A stretch of DNA of 64,000 nt from Rutpela maculata (lineage: Eukaryota; Arthropoda; Insecta; Coleoptera; Cerambycidae). The stretch's first letter is position 1. Each line of letters starts with the position of its first letter. The notes under the pieces were generated by a model. That model had not been told where the DNA came from. It searched no databases and saw nothing but the letters and a program-made list of their open reading frames with translations. The DNA lies in NCBI GenBank assembly GCA_936432065.2, contig OW386292.2:16584918-16648917 (forward strand), in the 5' to 3' direction. The translations under genes and the position numbers were made by a program. Below, one piece after another: positions 36,001-48,000 of the stretch.

Positions 36001-39000
36001 CTAAATCACATTTTTTTTCATCCCCTTTAATAATGGGTTGGGGGTGGTAATGGGGGTGGCTAATACCAAAATTTTTTTTGAGACCTTAGCTTCTCTTGTC
36101 TATACTAAATATCAATTTTATGAACTCTTACCTGCTTGATTTACCTATTTACTCCAAATTTACCCCAATTTACCCTCCAACCCTTCGACGGAACAGGATG
36201 AAAATATAATCTAGTTCTAGATCTCGTTAAAGTACATATGTGTACCAAATTTCAAGTCAATATCTCAAACGGTTCCAGAGTAAGCGTGCGCACAAAAAAA
36301 GTTACAGACCGACAGACAGAAATTTTTTTTCGCTCAAACTTGAAATCTCGACGTTTCATGACATTCCAAGCCTATTTGAACAATAAAAATTTTTAAAAAT
36401 TTTTTTGTCGTTACTATACTTCCACTGGATGTGGAAGTAATTTAAAATCAAAATGATTACTAAAACGGCTCAAAGATACAACTGTTGCTAAAAATGTGCA
36501 CCCTTGTGAAATCCTGCCATCAAGACCAAGAAATGTATATAATATGGCTTAAATTGTAGCATTCTTATAAGTATTTTAAGATCACGGAAAAAAAACACTT
36601 TATGCAGTTTTACTGTAGTTGTTTATAGTTTTCGAAATTTTAGTTATAAACAAATTCAAGTAACTCTCTGTTTTTTTTTATGAAATCAAAATCGGTACAA
36701 GAGTAATGAAAGTAGATTAAAAAATCCAACTTTTGAAAAAAAAATTAATGCTCTACTTGCATTTGGAGCTGAGATACGTTAGTTTTTACGTTTAGGTCAT
36801 TTAAATATAAACAAATCGATATTTCTTCTTTAAATTTGAGCTGGTTATTCTCCAATGCTTATTATTTTGTTTCTGCTATTTGAAGATAATTCAAAGCTAC
36901 AATCGTTAAAATAACATCGAATAAAGCGGCTTTGAGAACATAATGCACATTTTCAATTTTTTTATAACTTTTTAATTTTAGTCACGAGAATGGTAAACCA
37001 ACTTAACTTTAACAACTACCCTTATGTTCATATATACAGCTTTGTAAAACTTTTAATATTACTGATACAATAAAAAAATATATATTTCGCGAGCAGGTTT
37101 TGAACCCGAGACGTCTGCAGCCTTACTCACTGAGCTATCTAGCGACTAAAGTGCTGTTTGTAAAAACAATATAACATGTAGACTTATTTGGTGATTTTCG
37201 GATCTCCAACAAAATCGCTAAAGATCCCACTTTCGGGCATCTATACAGTATCTTTTAACAATTGTAGCTTTGGATTATTTTCAAATAGCAGAGACAAGAT
37301 AATAGACATTGGAGAATTACCTGTCCAAATTTCAATAAAAAAAATATCGTAAAAACTAATAGACTAGGAGCTGACGACAAAAATTTGTGTCAAATCTTAT
37401 TCTTTCTATATAGTTGGGACCACGACGAAAATATTATATATCACTGTCACGACGTACACGCAGATAGTAAGGTTACAAACATCATCTATTCCAGAGTACC
37501 TAGATTTATGTGCAATTAATATTTTTATTTAAAAGACAAATTAACGAAAATATAGAACAGTATATAAACATCCATTAATATCAATCACAGCGGGATAAAT
37601 AGAAAATTACAATATTTTGTATTGTTGGTTTGTTAAGTCCTGTAGTATCCGTTACAGAATGTATAAATGGTTGTGCCACTTCTGTACATTTAAAATAAAT
37701 TAATAATACAAAAAATAGTATGTCTCCATTCACTTCGATGTGATTGTTACGCATTTATTACAATCATTATTATAAGCATTACGTATTATCAGAAATTAAA
37801 ATTGAGCGGGCATCGCTGGTGCACAAGAACGTAATCACTGTTTTCTCTTATAATTAATCGAATGCCTATAGTAACTTGCCTTCGAATTGGCATACGTGAA
37901 TTAATCATGCTTAAAATTCTGTTATAACTACTATATAACAATAAAGGAAAATTACCCTCAGCACACAGCAGCTCCGGAACGACATACGCGCTCCCGATTT
38001 TTATTTCAGAGCAGTGTAAGAACTCGTTTGGTCCGCGTTCAAGCCGTAAGAATTTTTTTTTCATATTATTTATAGTTCCCATATAAATTTTAAGGAGAAT
38101 AATATTTGACAATACCCTTGTAAAATATTACATTGTTTACAAGGTGTAAGAACAATTTTGTCCCGCTTGCCAGGTGTAAGAAATGTTTATTCATACATTA
38201 TTTTTTAAAAACTAGCTAATTAATAAATTTCAAGGTGAATAAGATTTGACAAGAACCCCTTGAAAAGTTACATGTTCGCAGTCGTTTTCTGCATCAATGT
38301 CCCGCTGACCGACCTCGGCGTTATTATGTACCTTTCTTACTTGACGAAAACAGCTAATTCTATTAATATGGAGAAGAATAAAATAACACAGTGATTTTGT
38401 CGTCAGCTCCTAGTCTATAACAAATCTCAGCTCCAAATGCAAGTAGAGCATTATTACTTCCACGTCCAGTGAAAGTATAGTAACGACAAAAAAATTTTTA
38501 AAAATTTTTATTGTCCAAATAGGCTTAAAATGTCATGAAACGTCGAGATTTTAAGTTTGAGCGAAAAAAAAATTTCTGTCTGTCTGTCGGTCTGCCTGTC
38601 GGTCTGTCTAACTTTTTTTTGTGCGCACGTTTACTCTGGAACCGTTTAAGATATTGACTTGAAATTTGGTACACATATGTACTTTAACGAGATCTAGAAC
38701 TAGATTATATTTTCATCTTGTTCCGTCGAAGGGTTGGGGGGTAAATTGGGGTAAATTTGGGGCAAATGGGTAAATCAAGCAGGTAAGAGTTCATGAAATT
38801 GGTATTTAGTATATACAAGAGAAGCTAAGGTCTCAAAAAAAATTTTGGCATTAGCCTTACCACCCCCACCTCCTTATTAAAGGGGATGAAAAAAAAATTG
38901 TGATTTAGTATATGTACAGGAACCAGAAACCTCAAAATATTTTTTTACTCTATAAACAAATAAACAATACGCCGACCTCGCAGAAATTGCAAAACTGAAC

Positions 39001-42000
39001 TGTGAACTTAAGTTGATACCCTGAACACGTTAAAACAAAAAAAACTGCCCTGACCAGACAATTCTCATAGCGAATTTTTTAGTCCTATTTTGACTCCACT
39101 ATTATATTAATAACTAATTTACATTGCCTCTTAAATTACAAAGTGAACTCTTCTGCTGCAATGTTTCTCGTGGACTTGAGAGTGGCTTGAAGCGGCCGAC
39201 ACAAAAAAATTCTATCCGATTACAACTTCGAAACTTGCAATTCACGTCGTCCTGCGTCGACGACGTCAAAACGTATTCCCAGAAAGTACACACCACCAGC
39301 CTGTCGCCGAACAACGTAGGGCTTTTGATGTACAAATTTCCCCTTATTTCGAAAGTGACACGTTAAGATTAATTATAAGAGCGTCTTACACTACGCCTCC
39401 GCGTCCCCCCGTTGCCGAAACTTTGCTAATGACAAAATAAAGTTCGCGACTGCATATAACAAAATTAGTTGGTAAACTTGCGACCTAAGGTGAGAAATCT
39501 TTATTAGTTAATGTAGAATTAATTGAGGACGTGTCGGTGTTGTTGATGGTGCAATATGAATATCTGAATTTACAATTCGCTAAATGCAGCCGTTGCTCCG
39601 GAATCTGCAGATTAAAGTTTCAATACAAGTGCTCAATTCAATGTGTTCGGATATCGTTTTTGAAAAGTAGATTGTGAACCGCAACTCAAGTGTTCATATG
39701 AAAATGCGAATAATTTATATCGAATATGCATATGCAGGGGTGAATGAGGTCAGTCTAATCGGCCCTGTCAATTTTAGGCCCAATCAGACATAGAACTAGA
39801 ACCTCAAATTTGGGTGAGCCAGAACAGGATTAATTAAGTTTACCTTGATGGGCGCCACAGACGAAAATTTTGTATTTTCCAAGGTCAAACGCTCTAAAAT
39901 GAAAAGTTATAAATTCGTTTTTTCGTCAAACGAATTGTCGGACAATTTGAGAATTAGATTCTACATATATATTCTATATATTTATACAAACTGTCCGACA
40001 AAATTTTGGAACGTTAAGGGTGTCTACCGCCCTAAACATAACATAACATAACTTTAAAACATTTATTGATAACCAGCTGATTTTTTCAAGATTGCTTAAT
40101 AAAAATATGTAGAATCCAATTTTCGAATTGTCAGACAAAATATATTTGCCGATTTTCCAGTCCGACGTGTGGCAATCACAAAAAGTGATAGATTAGGCGC
40201 AATTATACCGTACAAGAAGTTATACGAGGATATGTATGAACTGCATTTATGTACGCGGGCACCGAGACTAATAATACTATATTATTAATTTTTTCGTTTT
40301 CGTTATTGTCTACTAGCCCATTGAAAAAATAAATTATTTAAAGGTTCAAAGTCCCAACACGGAGTCTGACAACCACGGTCTAGAGCAGACTACTACCGTC
40401 TGTCAATATCGATCTATTTTGCAGAATTTGAGACGAACATGCAAAATTAGGTTATTGGGTTAATAAATTTTTATAAACGACATCTGGCATTTATGTCAGT
40501 GGCCGAGTTTTTAAGACAGCAGCATGAAAATCATATCAGAGATTTCTTTCGTTCTAAGTAAGGACTAAGGTGGGAAAAAAGCTGCCGTTTTAATTTTTTT
40601 GGCAGTCGTTTTTTTTATCCGCCGGAACAAATGCCTATTTACCTCGGCCCGGCCTTGACCGGCCCCAGAGCCACCGGCCCGACGGACATTTGCCCGTTTG
40701 TCCCCCTGTGCATATGTCATATCTGTCAAAACACATGGACCACCTAAATGAACGCACCACCCAAAATTTACGATGATTTTTCTAAACTGTTTGTCCGGTT
40801 TTAATTTTTTCCGTTTAATAGATTAATTTTTCTGGATTGTAAAGCCATGCTGATGTTAAGTAAATTTTTCTTAAGTCTGATCAATTTCTAGTTGCATCTG
40901 GAGTGCCCCAAGGCTCAATACTGAGGGCCTCTATTATTTATTTTATTTATTAATGACATAGTCACTTTTTTTATCTTTGCTATTAAGGGAAATATTGAGA
41001 GTGAAAAGAATCCAAAGTTTTTGTCTTTTAGATGCCATTATTTTGCTCCTTAACAGATCCGAATAAACGTTACCTCATTAAGTAGAAAATGTGGTAGGCT
41101 ACCACGCCCGTGGTTCAAAATGAAAAAACTCAAAATTTTACAAATTAGTATTCTTCTATCCCCCTTCTTTATGAATTTTTTGAAAATGAGCTATCTAATG
41201 ACATTCTACGAGAATGGTCCTTTCTCTTTATTTTAAGACCTGGTTCAGCTAAATCAGTTAATTCGTTACGAAGATGCGACCAATTAAAAAATGCTAATAA
41301 ACGCTAGTTAAAAGCATACATTAGAAATTATTAAGTAGGTGGTTACTTAATGCCATTAGTTACATGTGTATGTACGTTTGGGGATCAGTTAAGTAGCAAA
41401 AAAATGTTATCCAAAAAAACAAAGATTTTTTCTCACTCGGTATATCTCCTGTCCTTTAATAGCAACAGTTAAAATCGATGTTTCGTGTGGCAGTGTCGGA
41501 GATCATGTACAGTCGTGGCCATATAAATCAGGTCATGACTTGAAGTTGACCTTCCAGTTGTGTAAAGCGATCTTATGCATGGTGATCAGCTCACCTGGTG
41601 TATTAAGCACTTGCATAGACAATTTAATCTGTAGATTTCTCATACTATAACCTATTATTTGGCTTCAAATCTGCCCCAGTAATAAAACACCCTGTATATA
41701 ACAATCATAATTAAACGACCGCTTACTTATATTTTGGATTTTTTCCGTCCACGTTGTTCCGGAATGAAGTGTCTCTGTACACAATGTTGTCGCTCCAATC
41801 GCATCCAACTACAAATGTATCACCAACAACACACCATTGCGGCTCTTCGTAAAATGCCATGACCTGAATAGTACAAAAATGAATTAACATAGAAATTGAA
41901 TGATGCAAAGCAAAAGAATTGTTAGAAAACACTAGTTTTGGTGTGTAGCGTGTATCGAAGTCATAATACAACAGATTTCTTTAATTATAAATAATCCCGA

Positions 42001-45000
42001 GACACGTCGATTATGAATTCTGAAATTACATTCTGCAACGTACAAATTTCATCCCTAAATTCAAACCCCTTCGAGTGGCAGTTGCAACCCTAAATTTTTA
42101 AATGAGAAGTAGGGGCTTGTGATACCTCATTTGAACGGTCTTTTCATTCTCTATTCAAAAATGCTATGGTTTTAATATTCACTGCAAAAATTAACGGTCT
42201 TGCTTGACGAAATTTACTACAACAAACGAAGAGTTTTGTTCTTGCAGGCTAGCGAAAATAATTTCAGTGTTCTTTTTCAACATTATCAACTAAAAAGAAG
42301 ACATAAAACATCAACATTCTTCATAGCTGGCTTTGCCAGTTTTATTGAAAACGCCGTAGCGATTGACAGCAATAAATAGTTGTCATAGCTGTCAATAAAT
42401 AGTTGCCAGTGTTTTGCGTATTGTTTAAGTTTTGCAAACTGCAATTTCTAAACATGGTTTAAACAAAAAATGTGGATTTGAATTCAACCTAAAAATTGGC
42501 TTGGTCCGTTTGAATTGGCCACCAGTTTACTTTTAAATTACATTTAAATTATTAATGGTATCAAAAACTTCAACGATATTTCTGTCTGAGCGCGTAATCC
42601 AACCGTTATAATTTTTAATTACTGTTGTCAGATTGTCAGAACCAGACTCACCTTCCCTGCATCGTGAATAAGGCCGGTAAGTTGGAACCAGTCATCGTCG
42701 GGGTAGTCCTTACGAATCCTTTCTGCGGTCTGAAAGGCATGTACGATGTTTGGAATGTCTACATCCGGATCACTTTCATCAACCAACTCGTTGAGCCTTT
42801 CCAAAGCGTTACGCATCGTACTCTTGAAGTGGTCGAATCTTGTCCATTTTTCTAGTTTTTCTGAAAAATTCATCAAAATTTATTAACGGTTATTAATTGA
42901 GCACATTGGGTCACTGTGGCCTTCGAAGGAGTACAAATATTGACAATAGCCCAGTGGGTAGTACGGTAGTTTTGAAAACTTTGGGAATTGTAGATAACAA
43001 TAATAATAATAATGATATTGCCGACCTCGTAGTCACTTACAGTTTTAGAATTGTCGATTGACATCGCAAAAATGGACAGAAAGACGAGGAAAATCCTAGC
43101 AATGGGATAAATTCATCGCCCGAAACCAGATGTGCGCAGGTTATACGTTAAGGTGAAGGACGGGGACCGTGGATGCTAGAATCTGCTTATGATTCATCTA
43201 CCGTGAGTCTAAGCGTGTATATCTGACAGGGGAAGGGCAAATTCGTACGGTTAGTTAAATATCATGATAAGGACAAGAAGCTGCATTCTATCCAGAAGCA
43301 AGCGCGTAAAATTAAAGAAGAACATCTGGAAACCCAAACCCCCGACGTGGACGCCAAGAAGAAAATTAAAACCAGCAGAATTCTGATAAGCCGGTGTGGT
43401 CTTCAATTCTGAGAGCAGCGAAGGCTTCATCCCTGCGAGTACACCGATTATTAGGACGACCACCTTGATCGAGTGGTCTGAGTACAGCACTTAGAGCTCG
43501 TACCTGAGATAACGATATTTGGTCCATTTCTCCCCCTTCTTCAAAGCGATGTTTGTCTCAGCAGGTGTTGAGAATTCGATTACAAACATCACTTTGTTTT
43601 GATGCTCGAGGCTATGTCAGGCTTGTTGGCTTGAGTTATTCTGGCAGTCGGGAACGAGTAGTTCCAATAAATTCGGCACATCTCGTTCTCGACAACGGAC
43701 TCAATATCTCCGGGGTTGTGTTTGATCTACCCCGTGCGAGTGTCGTAGATGGTAGTACAACACTCGTAATGTCGCGTTGTGGGGATGGATATAGGCCGAA
43801 ATCGTATATACCGAGTATGCTGAAAGTAAATGCATTAGCGATTCCGGCGAGTGACAGCATATCCTGCAGTTGATATCAGGGGCTTCTACACCCATTAGAC
43901 GGCTTCGGTAGACCAAGGTGTTAATTACAAGATCCTGGCAGGCCACAATGAATCCCTCGGTCCCCGACTTAAGCCCAGCTGACCGTAAAATGGCGAATGT
44001 CAGCCTAGTCAATAAACTCAGTGTATTTATGGTATACACCGTGCATGAGTTTGTCGGCTGAACGATTAGCAGGCCAGATGCAAAAGGCAGCTATCTTCGT
44101 CTACTTAGGGTACATGATTCAGGTGTTTATAGCCATATCTCTAAAAAGTAAGAAATAAGATTCCACTCAAACTTTTACAAATACCTGTCTACCTATTAGT
44201 GGACAGTAGCAAGGAACTGTACCTTATTACCAAATATCAATTTGAAGTCGATGCAAGAAAAATTACTAATTTCAAAAATACGTTTTGCACCGACTTCTGA
44301 GTGAAATTTTGATTCTTACTTTTTAGAGATATGTTTTTAAGGCGGTTCGATTAAAAAAAAATTGTCAACCTTTTTAGTAGCGTCCCTGCCTGGAAGGTAA
44401 ACAAATAATACATCGTAACCTCAATTTAGTTCCTTATAATAATTTTCTTTTAGTCTACAGTACATAATATCAAATAGCCGTCCATTGTTCAGATTTCACG
44501 TAAATCTGCAAAAAAATTGCTGGCAGTATCGCATCTCAATTAAAAACCATCATGTAATGAAATCGTCATCATTAACAGCGTTGAAAACATCAACATGAGC
44601 GAGAGCATGCTGTATAATTTGTTTGGAGAAGCAAAATGTTCAACGGGCGCGTTTCTTATTAAAAGTCTCAGTTCATACTGTTGCGTAGAAAACATTCTTC
44701 GGCTAATTCGCCTCCATGCAAGACTTTCTTTCGTTGAGAAATGATATACGACATGATAGGAAGTTATAATAAGGCCCTGTTGTTTGTGAAAAACTGTCAT
44801 TATTATAAATAGAGAACTAAATTTTTACTTTATATCACCGGTGGCGATTCCGCCTAATCTTCGAATATGCTCATAAACTTTACACCAGATGTAAGTTAAT
44901 AAATTTAGTAAAAAGTCAATAAAAACTTTACAATTATGCCAATATAAAAAAATATATATTTCTTTCTATGCGTATCAAATTTCACATGCCGATATCAACA

Positions 45001-48000
45001 AATAAAACACATATTTTGAGACTAAGCAATAGTGGGTTGCCTCATGTTTACAAAATGACGCCGAATGGAACTTTTAAGAAAAAATGAATAAGACATATTT
45101 TGTTTAATGCTCTATTATTTTTGTCGTGGGACTCACTAGAAGGAAGATATTTCATTCAGGGTATCGAAATCTACACATTCCACTATTTTACAGCCTACAT
45201 GTATTGGAAGTAAAAATAGCAAATTCTCAGTAACTTCGTCATGCTAAATAACAATATAAAAAGCAAAAGTTCAAGTTGGCTCTGGTTTTCCCAATACAGG
45301 TAATAAAGTGTAACGCAGGTATAGGGGTCTACAGACGATCCAGCGGCAGGGACCCGACATTGTCGGTACGCCTTGAAGATAATTGGAATTCCAGCGGACC
45401 AGTTCACTTTTACGAATGAGTTCAAAGCATGCCGACATAGCTGGCTCCCTGCCGCTGGATCGTGTTATAAACCCTAGTTTATGGGCGGTCCTATCACAAA
45501 TAATAGGTAGAATTAAGAGGTCTACACACGATCCAGCGGCAGGGACCCGACATTGTCGGTACGCTTCGAAGATAATTGGAATTCCAGCGGACCAGTTCAC
45601 TTTTACGAATGAGTTCAAAGCATGCCGACATGACAAAGGATGGTAATACAATACCCCAATTTACCATCTACCATTCGCCCGGTTCTCTATAGTGATGAAC
45701 TACCTATTCCTAATCCACCTCAAGAATACAGCCTTGATTCTGACGAAGAATCGGAGGATAATGTAGATGACGACTTAGTCCAGCCATCAACATCACAAGA
45801 TCCCGATTTCTCTGCCAAAGTGACCGGTGGTGAACCACACAAAATTAATGAACGCGAATTAAGTGATCTTATAAGAGACCCTGATCTGTCCAAGGCAAAA
45901 GCGGAGCTTTTGGCATCTCGATTACAACAATGGAATTTACTACAAGAAAATGTTAAAGTTTCCATGTATCGAAGTCGTCAAAAAGACCTTATACCTTTTT
46001 TTCAAAATGGAAAATGACTTGGTTGCCTGCAAGGACATTGACGGTTTAATGAGTACTTTACACATTCCCCATGATCCTAGTGACTGGAGACTTTTTATTG
46101 ACGCCTCGAAACTTAGTCTAAAAACTGTGTTACTCCACAATGGAAATAAATTGCCATCAATTCCAATCGCCCATGCTGTCCACATGAAGGAATATTACAG
46201 TAACATGAATGTATTGCTACAAACTATAGAATATAACAAGTATAAGTGGCAGATTTGTGCAGACTTAAAAGTGATAGCTATCTTACTTGGTATGCAGCAA
46301 GGGTATACCAAATATTGCTGTTTTCTTTGTGAGTGGGACAGTCGAGTGCGATTAGAACATTACAAAAGAAAAATTTGGCCGCCAAGACTGCGTTTTGAAC
46401 CAGGAGAAAAAAATTTGCTAACATTCCATTAGTTGATTCACAAACGGTAATACCACTCCACATAAACCTGGGGCTTATGAAAAACTTGGTAAAAGCTATG
46501 GACAAAGAAGGACGTGCTTTCAGTTATTTAAAACAAGAATTTCCCAGACTTAGTAATGCGAAAATTAAAGAGGGAATTTTTGTGGGTTCTCAAATCAAGA
46601 ACCTTTTCAAAGATGCTGAATTTGACAACATTCTAGAAGGTAAAGAAAAAGCTGCTTGGAATTCCTTTAAAATGGTAGCAACACACTTTCTCGGTAACAA
46701 AAGAGCAGAAAACTATAGAGACCTTGTTGGGAATCTTCTTTCTTGCTACCAGAAATTAGGATGCAATATGTCCTTAAAAGTCCACTTTCTACATTCACGC
46801 CTAGATTACCTCACAGAAAACTGTGGTACAGTAAGTGATGAGCATGGAGAGAGATTCCACCAGGATATTCAAAATATGAAAAAAAGATATCAGGGCAAAT
46901 GGACTTCTGCGATGTTGGCAGACTACTGTTGAACATGTATAAGAGATGCTCCAGAAGTAACTTATAAGGGACGTGCTAAGAAGCGCAAGAAGAACAATTA
47001 ATTTTGTGATTAAAGAGCTTATATTCTAATTAAATATATAGTATATAACGTGTATTTGAAATATATATCAAAATGGCAAATATTTTTTCGCATGATGTAA
47101 TTAATTGCTTTTTTTATTAAAATTATACCATAATATGTGAGTTAGGTCAGTTATTACAATTTTTAGAGCCAACAAATTTTTTTTATGACTATGTTAGACG
47201 TAGCTGGGACCCAAACAATGCAAATAAGTGGTTTTGGTTAACGATACAAAATAAAAGTTAAAATTTGTAGGTGTGTGATTCTCAGAATTTTAAAATTTTT
47301 ACATTTAATTGAATCAAACCCTCTTTTTTACGCCCTTATCGCTGGAGCATAACCATTTATAATTTTTGTCATTTCTTTATTAGAAAACATAGGAATGTGG
47401 TACGGGATTCCCAGAAAGCAATAAATTGTCGTTACATGTCAAAATATTCCACAGTATAGCCCTCGTCTATATTTATTACAAGTTTTGTTTTTCTAGTGGT
47501 TAATAAAAAGATAACCTTTCCAACTCGCGTGCAATTGAACGGTTTTTATTGAACACATTGACGTAACTTCAAGTTCTTTACGGACATAAACATTCGTCTT
47601 ATTTTGCATAAAATATTTATCAAAATAAAACGAATTCACATAACTACAAAATAAAAATTATGCAAGAATTTATATTGGGTTAACTTACATATCATACTTT
47701 CTCGTTTCTAAATAAATAATACTGATTTCAAACAGACACTTATAGTCCAGATTCTGGAGACGTTTACCTTTCAGTCCTAAGTACCTGTCAGATATACAGT
47801 TGAAAAGTGTCGTATTCGATGTAAAATTTTCTGCTGAATCCGAATTGGAGGGCGCATAAAAATCGGGGAGTGCCAGGATTTCCCTTTATTTTGAAAATCG
47901 TGAAAAATTAAATTTTTAAAATATAACTTGCGTTCTCTCCCACAAAAGATAAGCTAAAAATCTATTCTTTTTTAAATTGTAGCTCATAGTGTATTTAATT

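Noticed and set aside
37088..37150. tRNA-like sequence as a functional tRNA gene
   Set aside because: A and B boxes are present but the acceptor and anticodon stems do not pair, unlike the perfect cloverleaf at 51103-51174.
39114..39366. GC-richer stretch open on both strands, possible missed exon
   Set aside because: Neither translation resembles MIOX, SLC35F6 or any family I know, and the MIOX reading frame is complete without it.
43070..44042. Classic twin-primed LINE insertion
   Set aside because: The inverted 5' piece lies beyond the 3' piece rather than before it, so the order does not fit simple twin priming.
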